Source: JBCBSS01 sp039819065 (GTDB lineage Bacteria > Bacteroidota > Bacteroidia > Cytophagales > Cyclobacteriaceae). Taken from it: 64,000 bases of DNA. The notes below the pieces were generated by a model, which ran no database searches, was not told where the DNA came from, and saw only the letters and a list, made by a program, of their open reading frames with translations. This document shows positions 36,684 through 45,479 of this stretch, in pieces. A program made the translations under genes and the position numbers. Position 1 is the stretch's first letter. Every line of letters begins with the position of its first letter. Where the stretch lies: the NCBI GenBank assembly GCA_039819065.1, contig JBCBSS010000016.1, positions 1 to 64,000 of the forward strand, in the 5' to 3' direction.

Positions 36684-37265
36684 TTAAGATTTGTCCTGGT
36701 CTAAAGGCTGCGATTTGTGGGTACTTAGATGTGATGATATGAGCTTGAGCAGGTCTGCCGGTTGGGATGCTATTTTCAGCATTTCTTTGTTTTCACTCCT
36801 CATAAAACCTTCAGCGACCATTTTCTCTAATTGCTGCTCCAGGTGTTGATAGAACTGTTCGACATTTAGTATGCCGATCGGTTTGTCCATAATGTTGAGT
36901 TGGGCCCAAGTTGATATTTCGGCTAACTCTTCAAGGGTGCCAAGGCCTCCCGGCATAGCGATAAATGCATCGGCTTTGTTGGCCATCATGAGCTTTCTCT
37001 CATGCATAGAATCAACTATGAATAGCTCAGACAGGCCTTCGTGCCCGACCTCTCGATCCATTAAAAATTTGGGAATGACGCCAACAGCGGCTCCGCCGTG
37101 GTCTAAAACAGCGTTTGCAATTACGCCCATCAGACCAACTTTGCCTCCACCAAAAACGAGTGAGTGCCCGTTTTCTGCGATAAGCCGACCGAGTGTTTCT
37201 GCCGCTGATTTAAACTTAGGGTTGTTTCCGACACCAGAACCGCAAAAAACACAAATGTTGGCCAT
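36684..37265 (-). CDS. LOG-family Rossmann-fold protein (TIGR00730)
   Basis: 193 residues. It shows GGGKVGLMGVIANAVL and the diagnostic PGGLGTLEELAE (PGGxGTxxE), with the catalytic Arg/Glu context SMHERKLMM. Family members cleave nucleoside 5'-monophosphates at the glycosidic bond (cytokinin-activating LOG in plants; pyrimidine/purine nucleotide hydrolases such as PpnN in bacteria). Housekeeping nucleotide turnover is the most likely role. It is a single gene, followed after 100 bp by the mini-permease. Confidence 0.88.
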   Translation of the reverse strand: MANICVFCGSGVGNNPKFKSAAETLGRLIAENGHSLVFGGGKVGLMGVIANAVLDHGGAAVGVIPKFLMDREVGHEGLSELFIVDSMHERKLMMANKADAFIAMPGGLGTLEELAEISTWAQLNIMDKPIGILNVEQFYQHLEQQLEKMVAEGFMRSENKEMLKIASQPADLLKLISSHLSTHKSQPLDQDKS

Positions 37266-37360
37266 TTATATTAGTCAGTAAGAAGGTTTACTAAAAATTG
37301 AAGAGATAATATAGAACTCTTCGTCGTAGAAAAGAATTAAATCAATAAGCTGACAACCAT

Positions 37361-37468
37361 TTAATGGTCTACGTCGTGCTTATTTTTACTGACCATTTTA
37401 TTTGGAAATATCCAAGGTGAAATAATAGCTAAACCAAATAGTCCAAATACAATATACAATGCTGACAT
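37361..37468 (-). CDS. 35-residue single-pass membrane peptide
   Basis: ATG at 37468, stop at 37361. It reads MSALYIVFGLFGLAIISPW followed by IFPNKMVSKNKHDVDH: one hydrophobic helix of about 17 residues with a charged cytoplasmic-type tail. A perfect TATATTTG -7 box lies 24 bp upstream on the same strand, predicting a leader of about 17 bases. That makes it more than chance coding. I do not recognise a family; small subunits of membrane complexes or regulatory micropeptides are the natural comparisons. Confidence 0.55.
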   Translation of the reverse strand: MSALYIVFGLFGLAIISPWIFPNKMVSKNKHDVDH

Positions 37469-37491
37469 GTCTCGATTTTTTTAACTTTAGA

Positions 37492-37499
37492 CAAATATA
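37492..37499 (-). promoter_or_regulatory. -7 box of the 35-residue peptide gene
   Basis: Exact TATATTTG on the minus strand, 24 bp before the small ORF start. The -33 position is T-rich (CTTTTT) rather than TTTG. Confidence 0.55.
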
Positions 37500-37631
37500 G
37501 GCCGTGCACTAATTTTTAAAAAGTTTTTGCCGCCGGTATAATTTATTTGAACGAAAGTTAACAAAGGAATAATATTTGATAGGTTAGATAATTGACACTA
37601 ACTGATTCTACTAACTATAAACCAGCTTGCT

Positions 37632-39089
37632 GTGAATAGAACTTCCCGCACGTCGAAAAATATCATCCAGAAATTCAAGTTTGCACTGTTAATCTATCTA
37701 TTCACCTTTTATACACATCTGGCTTTTTCCCAAAGCAGCGATCCTCAAGACACAACCTCCACCGTTCTGACGGGTAAGGGTTTGACGGTTGAAGGGATGA
37801 GACAAGGCAATTGGATATTCTACAATGATAAGAACGTCAAGGTGAAAGAGGGGAAGTATGAAGACAATCGAAAGGAAGGTATTTGGAGATATTACTTTTC
37901 TAATGGACGGGTTCAAAAATCAATAACCTATAAGGATAACATACTCGATGGCAAGAGTACAGAATACTATACGTTCGGCGCAGTAAAAGCAGAGGGGAAA
38001 TTCAAGGATGGTAAAAAGGACGGGTTATGGATACAACGGTATTCTAACGGTGGTAAGGAGTTTGAGATTACCTACACCGATGGCAAAAAAGAGGGTGATT
38101 TCAAGAGCTATGATTATTTCGGTTTTCTGATCATCAGAGGGATTTATAAAGCGGATACAACACACGGCATTTGGACTGAGTACCATGACAATGGTAGAGT
38201 GTCAGTAAAAGGGGAGTTCGCTGAAGGAAAAAAAGTGAAAACCTGGGAGGAATTTTACTATTATGGCAGAACCAAGAGCCTCAGCCATTTTGTAAATGGA
38301 AAACCCGACAGTGCCTGGAACGCCTATTATGAGAATGGCAGAAAAATGTACGAACGCCAATATGATAATGGTACGGCTATAGGCACATGGAAGGAGTATT
38401 ATGATAATGGCCAGTTAATGGCACAGGTATCGTACAAAAATGGCATCAAGGATGGCGATGTCGTTGATTACTATCGCGATGGCCGATTACAAAGCCAGGG
38501 GAGCTACACCAATGGCAAAAAGACTGGAAATTGGAGATATTATAGTTATAAAGGCGTCTTAGTGGAGGAGGGAAAGTATATTAATGACTTACAACATGAC
38601 CAATGGTTCACATACTACGAAGACGGGCAATTAAAAACAATTGGTAGCTTCAAGGATGGTTTGGAAGTAGGGCTATGGGGTATATTCCATACCGATGGTA
38701 AGCTCATGCAGGAGGAGGATTGGAATTACGGTAAGCTTTGGAACGTTGGAGACTTCTATACCCTGGAAGGAGATACTTTGAGCAGTGGAGATTTCAAGGA
38801 CGGCAACGGCGAAAAGATCAACTACTACCTAAGTGGCAATAAGGAAATTGTCTGTGAGTTTAAAAATGGCGTTCCCAATGGCAAATGGAATTATTTTTAT
38901 GAAAATGGAAAGCTTGGTGAGGAAGGTCAATTCGTCAACGGCGCCAAAGAAGGCACGTGGACATTCTATTATAATAATGGCGAAAAGGAGTCAGAGGGGC
39001 AGTTTTCGAATAGCGTAAAAGCAGGTACCTGGGAGTATTTTAGCAGAAGAGGCAAGCTAATAGAGAAAATCAATCACAGCAAAAAGTAA
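37632..39089 (+). CDS. YwqK/MORN-2 repeat protein, exported
   Basis: 485 residues from a GTG start; no in-frame ATG precedes the signal peptide (hydrophobic part FALLIYLFTFYTHLAFSQ). The rest is a tandem array of about 17 repeats of 22-25 residues of the form G.W..YY.NG.L...G.Y.NG...G (examples GTWKEYYDNGQLMAQVSYKN and GKWNYFYENGKLGEEGQFVN). Databases often call this 'toxin-antitoxin system YwqK family antitoxin', but with an export signal and no toxin gene nearby the antitoxin role is doubtful. A beta-rich surface or periplasmic scaffold is more likely (inference). Confidence 0.85.
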   Translation: MNRTSRTSKNIIQKFKFALLIYLFTFYTHLAFSQSSDPQDTTSTVLTGKGLTVEGMRQGNWIFYNDKNVKVKEGKYEDNRKEGIWRYYFSNGRVQKSITYKDNILDGKSTEYYTFGAVKAEGKFKDGKKDGLWIQRYSNGGKEFEITYTDGKKEGDFKSYDYFGFLIIRGIYKADTTHGIWTEYHDNGRVSVKGEFAEGKKVKTWEEFYYYGRTKSLSHFVNGKPDSAWNAYYENGRKMYERQYDNGTAIGTWKEYYDNGQLMAQVSYKNGIKDGDVVDYYRDGRLQSQGSYTNGKKTGNWRYYSYKGVLVEEGKYINDLQHDQWFTYYEDGQLKTIGSFKDGLEVGLWGIFHTDGKLMQEEDWNYGKLWNVGDFYTLEGDTLSSGDFKDGNGEKINYYLSGNKEIVCEFKNGVPNGKWNYFYENGKLGEEGQFVNGAKEGTWTFYYNNGEKESEGQFSNSVKAGTWEYFSRRGKLIEKINHSKK

Positions 39090-39118
39090 CCTATTTGATA
39101 GATTTTAGTATAATCCCC

Positions 39119-39143
39119 TACCAATACATTGAAGATATTGGTA
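39119..39143 (+). terminator. Hairpin after the YwqK protein gene
   Basis: TACCAATA and TATTGGTA pair over 8 bp around a 9-base loop, 30 bp after the stop. No strong T-run follows; weak terminator candidate. Confidence 0.35.
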
Positions 39144-39154
39144 TAAAGTAATAC

Positions 39155-39162
39155 TATATTTG
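39155..39162 (+). promoter_or_regulatory. -7 box of the DUF2911 gene
   Basis: Exact TATATTTG, 66 bp ahead of the start at 39229; no clear -33 TTTG. Confidence 0.5.
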
Positions 39163-39228
39163 GGGTTTTCTTGAGGCCGCTAGGCGTGAGTGCCTATGCA
39201 TCGAGGAAAATACTAAAGCTGCGTAAAG

Positions 39229-39777
39229 ATGATCAAAAAGGTTCTAATTGGCCTGGTGGTACTTGTAGTACTGGGTTTCGCCGGTATTTTCGGTTTAAGG
39301 ATATACACAAAATCCTTCAGCCCAGAAAAAGTAGCTCAATACGAAAAGGACGGGCTTTCTATTGTGGTGAATTACTGTAGTCCTCAAAAAAAAGGCAGAG
39401 AGATCTTTGGTGATTTAGTGCCGTTCGATCAAGTGTGGCGTACCGGTGCAAATGAGCCTACTACAATGAAGCTTAATCAACCTGTTAAGTTTGAAGGCCA
39501 ACCACTCGATTCTGGAACCTATTCTATCTGGACGATACCAAAGGAAGACTCCTGGACGATCATATTCAACAGCGACATTCCGGAATGGGGAGTAACTTTC
39601 AGCGGCCAGGCACGGCGCGAAGATAGCTTTGATAAATTGATAGTAGAAGATCTGCCAGTGATCAAAACCAAAGACACGTTCGAAACCTTCTCTATCTTTT
39701 TTGAGGAAGTAGGTGATGAAATAGAAATGATCCTCGCTTGGGATCAAACGCTGGTAGTTGTACCTATTGAGCGCTAG
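39229..39777 (+). CDS. DUF2911 protein with N-terminal membrane anchor
   Basis: 182 residues. An N-terminal helix (VLIGLVVLVVLGFAGIFGL) anchors or exports it. The rest is a complete DUF2911 domain: IVVNYCSPQKKGREIFGDLV, FDQVWRTGANEPTTMKLN, LDSGTYSIWTIPKED and WTIIFNSDIPEWG. DUF2911 is a Bacteroidota-rich, beta-sandwich-like family without known function. It is convergent with the OmpA/PD40 gene, stop to stop. Confidence 0.88.
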   Translation: MIKKVLIGLVVLVVLGFAGIFGLRIYTKSFSPEKVAQYEKDGLSIVVNYCSPQKKGREIFGDLVPFDQVWRTGANEPTTMKLNQPVKFEGQPLDSGTYSIWTIPKEDSWTIIFNSDIPEWGVTFSGQARREDSFDKLIVEDLPVIKTKDTFETFSIFFEEVGDEIEMILAWDQTLVVVPIER

Positions 39778-41475
39778 CTATTCCAGCACTTTAATTTCTA
39801 TTCGCCGGTTTTTTGACCTGTTTGCATCAGAGTCATTCTCCACCAATTTATGGTTGTCCTTATAGCCCACAGCCACAATGTTCTCAGCGGGAATCCCCCT
39901 GCTGACCAAATAGTCTACCACTGCTTGGGCCTGTTTCTGAGTTCTGTCATTATGATAAGTATATTTTAGCGTATAAGCAGGTTCTGGGCTGCTTTCTATT
40001 GCCAAACTATCATAAACTTCTTCTTCTTCATATGCTAAAGAATCTGCGTCCAACTCACTTATTTCATTCAGGCTGTCGTACTCTATTACCTCAGGCTCGA
40101 TAATCAAAGTGTCAATGATGACCTCGGTCAAGTCCGGATCGCTTTGGATAGAATCCGTTTTGAACTCATCAATGTAAGCAGCAATCTCAAATCTATTATC
40201 AGCATAGTTACGCACCATCCTGGTCAACCTTCTCAGTTCGTAGGTTGATTTATCATCCAGCTCAGCGGTGAATGGTTTGAACTGTATTCCGTCCAGAACA
40301 AACTGATCGCCACTATTAACAGTGTTAAGTGTTGCTTCAAACTCATCTCTACCGGCAAAACGCATCTCTTCCAACTCATATAGCTTTGAGTAGAATTTGT
40401 AGTTGGGGTCTCTGGGCTCTATGGCAAGATCGTAATTCGCACCTTCTTTGAGGGTGAGGTTAAAGTCACCCTGATTATCAGTAGCCAGGTTCCAGATGCG
40501 TTCTCTGGTATCTAGATTATAAACCCGGATGTATGCCTCCAGTGGTTCCCCAGTACCAGCATCAACAACCTTTCCTTCGATACGCATCAGCTTTTCTGGC
40601 TTGAATTCGTCCGGTATTAAAAGCCCAGCTATCTGTCTGTTCTTCGCCCCTCGACGATCATAAAACATATAGCGACCTTTAGCTGTAACGGCAATGTATT
40701 GTTCGTTTTCTTCTGAATTTATAAAGTCAAGCGGTACAGGATCGCTCCAACTGTCCCCTTCTTTTCTGGTCATATACAAATCCAGTCCACCCTTACCTCC
40801 GGGTTTAGATGAAGCAAACATCAGTGTTTCACCATCCGCCATAATTCTGGGCGTCATGGTATTACCGTCGTTTATATTGGCTGGAAGTTCTACCGCTTCA
40901 GTCCATTGCTTGCTATTCCGCTTTCTTTTAGCTACAAAAAGTTTGCATTGGTCGGCACTGTTCTGGCTCATAGTTTCACAGCGCATAAAATACATGTACT
41001 GGCCATCAGGTGATAAAACCGGGCACCCTTCATGTCCATAAGTATTCAATGGTGTACCGTCATTAGTAGGTTGAGACCAGCCAGTAGATGTCTTGGTGCT
41101 GTACCAAATATCATATCCACCGATACCACCGGAGCGTCTGCTCGTAAAGTACAGTGTCTTCCCATCAAAACTCAGGCTGTAACCCCCTGTGTAGTTCAGT
41201 TTAGGGAAGTTGATTGGTTTGGCAATTTCAACAGGGTCATTCCAGGATGCCGCCGTTTTTTTGGTGGCTTGTACCATCCTAAGCTCCTCAAAATCATTAT
41301 TGTCATTCAAATAAACCATGAAATTGCCGTCGCCACTCATGTATGGTGCATAGTTATTAATGCTCTGGCGATTGATATTGCCTGGTAAAACACGTTCTTT
41401 AGCTTGAGAAAAAACAAGCAAAGGGGAGATCACTATGTATAGAAGCAGAAAATAGTTTTTGTTATTTTGGCTCAT
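39778..41475 (-). CDS. OmpA-family protein with PD40 propeller and regulatory domain
   Basis: 565 residues from MSQNNKNYFLLLYIVISPLL; the frame is open to 41508, but the second Met gives a proper signal peptide ending VFSQA. Order: PD40/WD40-like propeller (about 35-290; repeats such as LSFDGKTLYFTSRRSGGIGG and LSPDGQYMYFMRC), a carboxypeptidase-regulatory-like domain (about 305-375; IEGKVVDAGTGEPLEAYIRV), then an OmpA C-terminal domain ending VGYKDNHKLVENDSDANRSK. This resembles PorE of type IX secretion without its TPR part. An acidic, low-complexity insert (IDTLIIEPEVIEYDSLNEIS onward) interrupts the OmpA domain. Confidence 0.87.
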   Translation of the reverse strand: MSQNNKNYFLLLYIVISPLLVFSQAKERVLPGNINRQSINNYAPYMSGDGNFMVYLNDNNDFEELRMVQATKKTAASWNDPVEIAKPINFPKLNYTGGYSLSFDGKTLYFTSRRSGGIGGYDIWYSTKTSTGWSQPTNDGTPLNTYGHEGCPVLSPDGQYMYFMRCETMSQNSADQCKLFVAKRKRNSKQWTEAVELPANINDGNTMTPRIMADGETLMFASSKPGGKGGLDLYMTRKEGDSWSDPVPLDFINSEENEQYIAVTAKGRYMFYDRRGAKNRQIAGLLIPDEFKPEKLMRIEGKVVDAGTGEPLEAYIRVYNLDTRERIWNLATDNQGDFNLTLKEGANYDLAIEPRDPNYKFYSKLYELEEMRFAGRDEFEATLNTVNSGDQFVLDGIQFKPFTAELDDKSTYELRRLTRMVRNYADNRFEIAAYIDEFKTDSIQSDPDLTEVIIDTLIIEPEVIEYDSLNEISELDADSLAYEEEEVYDSLAIESSPEPAYTLKYTYHNDRTQKQAQAVVDYLVSRGIPAENIVAVGYKDNHKLVENDSDANRSKNRRIEIKVLE

Positions 41476-41637
41476 CTTAGTTGATGTTAAAAATCGAAGT
41501 TTGGCCAATGCCAGTTAGTTAAAAAAATCTTCTTACAAATTCTTAAATTGTGCTTAGTATTCAAAATAAATAATTTAGAAGGCCTTTGAAACTGTTTTCG
41601 CTAAAAACCCCCTTCCGCAGCTAAGTAAACAAACACC

Positions 41638-44600
41638 ATGCTAATTAAAAGATTGTTTTCCATTCTCTTTTGCATAGGCAGCTCTCTGAGCGCTCTAGGC
41701 CAAGATGTAGAAACCGTAGTGCAACAAGGTCATTATGAGTCTATCAAGGGACTTGCTTTCAGTGCTGATGGGCGCTTCTTGTTGACAGGTAGCCGCGATA
41801 AAACAGCTAAGCTCTGGGACATCGAAACAGGCTGGGAAATAAGGACTTTCATCGGGCACACTTCTACCATCAATCACATCGCACTAACGCCGGATCAAAA
41901 GTATTTCCTGACTAGTAATGCCGATTATACAGCCAAGCTTTGGGACATCGCTAGCGGTGATGTAGTGCGCACCTTGGCCGGTCATGATGATCTGCTTACT
42001 ACCGTTGATATCAGTCCAGATGGAAAATTAGCCGTGACAGCGGGATTTAATACTTATGCTAAGATATGGGACTTACCCACCGGAGAGACACTGAAAGAGT
42101 TCAAGGTAAACCCAGAAAAAGGGCTTGGTTTTGGGGTAAATGCCAAATTCAGCCCTGATGGCAAGTGGATTGCTTTTGGTAATGACAATCGAACCGTGAC
42201 TATATATGACCTGGAAAGTGAGGAGCTGGTTTATGAATTCAAACGCGAGGAAGGCTGGTGCGGTGGATGTGCTACCTATATCGAATTCAGTAGTGATGGG
42301 TCGTGGCTATTATTTGGCAGTAATAATGGTGCATTCAAAACGTGGAATTTAAAAACGGGCAAGGAGGATAAAGTATTTGTAGCCGAATGGGATGAATTCC
42401 GTGCTATTGACATCAGTCATGATGATAGTCTGATCATGCTGGCCGGTGAGGATTCAGTGAAAGTATGGAATTACGCTTCCGGCGATCTCGTGCTTAATCT
42501 AGGCGGTATCCATGAAGAGCCAATTAATGAAGCTGCTTTAAGTCCTGATGGACGTTTCATAGCTACTGCCAGTGACGATCGTACGGTGAAGCTATTGGAT
42601 TTGAAAACTGGAGAAGAAGTCAAAACGCTTCAAGGTTATTTGAATTTGAGGGATAGAGGCGGCCTTAACTATGATGCTAACTCCAGATGGGAATATTATA
42701 TCAAGAAATACACCGATCTGCGCAATGAGATTAAAATAAGCCCGGATGGCAAACACATGCTCAAAGGTAAAATTGGTAATATCCTACGTATGTGGGAGCT
42801 AGCATCCGGTAACATAGTACAGGAATTCTATGGACATGAAAAAGCCGTATTGTGCTACGAGTTCTCGAAAGACGGCAAGCAGATCGTAACCGGCAGTGCA
42901 GACAACACAGCTAAGCTTTGGGATGCAGCCTCCGGTGAGTTGATCAGGACATTTGAAGGGCATAGAGAGCTTGTTTTCTCAATTGACATTAGCCCCGATG
43001 GGAAACAGTTGCTCACAGGAAGTTGGGATGGTACCGCTAAAATCTGGGACATTGAAACTGGTGAACTGATTGACACTTTCAGATTCAAAGACGGGTCTCC
43101 ATATGCGCTATCCTTTTCATCTAATGGGCTCTATATCTTCACTGGGCTGTTGGACAAGACTTTCAAAATGTGGGAGATCGATACCAAGCGAGAAGTACGG
43201 GATTTCATCGGTCATAGTGACAACGTTCCGGAATTCGATTTTCATCCCTCATTAAGCCAGGTAGCCTCTGTATCCTGGGATGGCAAAATTAAAATATGGG
43301 AAATCGCTACTGGCTTACAGACCATGAAGTTGACCAATCACAAAGGACCTGTACACACCATACAATACGACCAGAGCGGAAAGTATCTGGCTACCGGAGG
43401 CGATGATCGGGTAGTCAGGCTGTGGGATGCTTATACCGGTAAGGAGGTGAAATCATTTGAAGGGCATACCAGTCCGGTTATATCCGTCCATTTTACACCT
43501 GACAGCAAATACCTTGTGAGTGCAAGCCGCGATGACGTGATCAAAATATGGGACTTGCAGAGTGGCAAAGAGCTTTTTAGTCATATCTCTATTGGGGAGC
43601 GGGATTGGATGGTGCAAAATGCCAAGGGATACTTCAATGCTACTGAAGGCGCTCGTAATGCCATCGTTTTTGTGAAAGGGCTCGATAGTTATGGTGTCAA
43701 CCAGTTTTTCGAAGAATTCTACCAGCCAGAATTACTGAAGGATGTGTTTGGCAATAAAAACCAGCTTGACAACAAAATCAACCTGTTAGATAAAATCAGG
43801 TCTTCTCCACCGCCTCAAATTGAAATTCTATCACCTACAGCAGGAGAAGAAGCCAATCATGCCAAAGCGGAGCTTTTTATAAAAGTCACCAACGCTGGAG
43901 GCGATGTAGACGAAATTAAAGTACTGCATAACGGAAAACGCTTAGACATTGATGATTCAGATGTCTTTGCCAAATTAAAGTCAGGTAAATCGGTGTTTAG
44001 GGTGTACGATCTAGAGCTAGTACCTGGCAGAAATAGCATCGAAGTATCGGCTTTCAGTAAGGGCAGGGTAGAATCTAAGCCCGTTAAGACTACCGTGAAG
44101 TATGGCGAGTCTGAGCCGAAGGAGCCTAAATTATACGTATTAGCTGTGGGTATTAATGAATACGTCAACCCGCAACTCAACCTCAACTATGCCAAAGCGG
44201 ATGCTTCGGGTTTCTCCGAATTAGTAGCGTCTAAAAGTAAAGGTTTGTTTGAAGACATAGAGGTGGTGAGAATATATGACAAGGAAGCCACCAAGGAGAA
44301 TATCTTTTTCAAGCTGGAGCAGCTTACGCAGAAAATCAAACCGGAGGATGTCTTCTTTTTCTATTTTGCCGGACATGGCAGCATGGTGGATGAGACGTTC
44401 TACTTTATACCTACCGAGAATGTCAGGCTATACGCTTCGGACAAGCTCAGAAAGACAGCTATCAACGCAGAAGAACTACAGCGCAAATTCAAACGCATAT
44501 CGGCGCTAAAGCAGCTGGTCGTAATTGATGCCTGCCAATCAGGTGGCTCGGTAGAACTATTGGCACAGCGCGGCGCGGTGGAAGAGAAGGCCTTGGCACA

Positions 44601-44880
44601 ACTCTCTAGAAGTGCCGGTGTACACGTTTTATCCTCCGCCGGCAGCGAGCAGTTTGCCAGTGAGTTCAAAGAGCTTGGTCATGGGATTTTCACCTATGTA
44701 TTGCTGGAAGGCCTCAACGGCAAAGCCGATGGCAGCCCAAAAGATGGAAAGGTCACTATCTACGAGCTTAAGTCTTATCTTGACGATCAAGTCCCTGAGT
44801 TTTCTAAGAAGTTCAAAGGCAAACTCCAGTTTCCGTATACCTTTTCAAGAGGGCATGACTTTCCTTTAGTATTGGATTAG
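41638..44880 (+). CDS. Exported WD40-caspase (peptidase C14) protein
   Basis: 1080 residues. Signal peptide about 1-21 (SLSALGQ). Residues about 25-665 contain fourteen WD40 blades, enough for two seven-bladed propellers (e.g. LTGSRDKTAKLWDIETG, VTGSADNTAKLWDAASG, ATGGDDRVVRLWDAYTG). A linker and an Ig-like domain (about 720-825) follow. The C-terminal caspase-like domain starts at LYVLAVGINEYVNPQ. The catalytic pair is His913 in FYFAGHGSM and Cys966 in VIDACQSGG. Bacterial caspase-WD40 proteins are usually linked to signalling; here the export signal places the protease outside the cytoplasm. It is divergent from the OmpA/PD40 gene with 160 bp between. Confidence 0.92.
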   Translation: MLIKRLFSILFCIGSSLSALGQDVETVVQQGHYESIKGLAFSADGRFLLTGSRDKTAKLWDIETGWEIRTFIGHTSTINHIALTPDQKYFLTSNADYTAKLWDIASGDVVRTLAGHDDLLTTVDISPDGKLAVTAGFNTYAKIWDLPTGETLKEFKVNPEKGLGFGVNAKFSPDGKWIAFGNDNRTVTIYDLESEELVYEFKREEGWCGGCATYIEFSSDGSWLLFGSNNGAFKTWNLKTGKEDKVFVAEWDEFRAIDISHDDSLIMLAGEDSVKVWNYASGDLVLNLGGIHEEPINEAALSPDGRFIATASDDRTVKLLDLKTGEEVKTLQGYLNLRDRGGLNYDANSRWEYYIKKYTDLRNEIKISPDGKHMLKGKIGNILRMWELASGNIVQEFYGHEKAVLCYEFSKDGKQIVTGSADNTAKLWDAASGELIRTFEGHRELVFSIDISPDGKQLLTGSWDGTAKIWDIETGELIDTFRFKDGSPYALSFSSNGLYIFTGLLDKTFKMWEIDTKREVRDFIGHSDNVPEFDFHPSLSQVASVSWDGKIKIWEIATGLQTMKLTNHKGPVHTIQYDQSGKYLATGGDDRVVRLWDAYTGKEVKSFEGHTSPVISVHFTPDSKYLVSASRDDVIKIWDLQSGKELFSHISIGERDWMVQNAKGYFNATEGARNAIVFVKGLDSYGVNQFFEEFYQPELLKDVFGNKNQLDNKINLLDKIRSSPPPQIEILSPTAGEEANHAKAELFIKVTNAGGDVDEIKVLHNGKRLDIDDSDVFAKLKSGKSVFRVYDLELVPGRNSIEVSAFSKGRVESKPVKTTVKYGESEPKEPKLYVLAVGINEYVNPQLNLNYAKADASGFSELVASKSKGLFEDIEVVRIYDKEATKENIFFKLEQLTQKIKPEDVFFFYFAGHGSMVDETFYFIPTENVRLYASDKLRKTAINAEELQRKFKRISALKQLVVIDACQSGGSVELLAQRGAVEEKALAQLSRSAGVHVLSSAGSEQFASEFKELGHGIFTYVLLEGLNGKADGSPKDGKVTIYELKSYLDDQVPEFSKKFKGKLQFPYTFSRGHDFPLVLD

Positions 44881-44957
44881 GGCGATGGTTGGTTGGGGCG
44901 TTTTCTGTGAAAAACGTCCAAAATTGCTTATATTGATTTAGACCAACCAACCGAAAA

Positions 44958-45410
44958 ATGAATGTCGCCATCCCCAAAACCATCGAAAAAACTGCGGAGA
45001 AGTATGGGCTTCTGATTGCCGCAGGGTTGACACTATTCTTCTTGATCATGAAATGGTCAGGTTTGGCTCATGTGATTGAGCTTAGAGCGCTTAACTTTTT
45101 CATTCTAGCCGGAGGGATATACCTTTCGTTAAAAGAGTTCAAAAGAGCCAATGGCAGTTCTTTCACTTACTTGAAGGGGCTTGGGCTCGGGGTGCTCACT
45201 TCCATCATAGGATGCGTAGGCTTTGGATTGATCATATTCATTTATGTCCAGTTCATTGACCCGGCCTTCATGCAAGCTTTAATTGAGAACGAAGCGATGG
45301 GACGGTTCTTGAACCCTTACATCGTGGCTGTGGCCGTAGCAGTCGAAGGCATAGGCTCAGGTATGATCCTGGCTTTCATTTTGATGAACTACATGGATAC
45401 CCAGCATTAG
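44958..45410 (+). CDS. DUF4199-like membrane protein
   Basis: 150 residues with four transmembrane helices. The pattern KYGLLIAAGLTLFFLIMKWSG, YLSLKEFKRANGSSFTYLKG (the KxxN.G..tfg.af..G segment) and a last helix with ILAFILMNY fits DUF4199 of Bacteroidota. Function unknown. It follows the caspase gene by 77 bp and may have its own weak promoter. Confidence 0.75.
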   Translation: MNVAIPKTIEKTAEKYGLLIAAGLTLFFLIMKWSGLAHVIELRALNFFILAGGIYLSLKEFKRANGSSFTYLKGLGLGVLTSIIGCVGFGLIIFIYVQFIDPAFMQALIENEAMGRFLNPYIVAVAVAVEGIGSGMILAFILMNYMDTQH

Positions 45411-45451
45411 GATCTTTGTTGTTCTGACAACACCTTTTAAGCGGTTCTTTC

Positions 45452-45459
45452 TATCTTTG
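45452..45459 (+). promoter_or_regulatory. -7 box of the esterase-rsmI pair
   Basis: Exact TATCTTTG, 20 bp ahead of the esterase start; no TTTG at the correct -33 spacing. Confidence 0.6.
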
Positions 45460-45479
45460 CAGCGCAACTAATTAGCGCT

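Noticed and set aside
37632..39089. YwqK 'antitoxin' as part of a toxin-antitoxin system
   Set aside because: No toxin gene is adjacent and the protein has an export signal; the name comes only from the repeat family.
41638..44880. WD40-caspase as an intracellular defence effector
   Set aside because: The signal peptide points to export, and no nucleotide-signal synthase or other defence gene is nearby.
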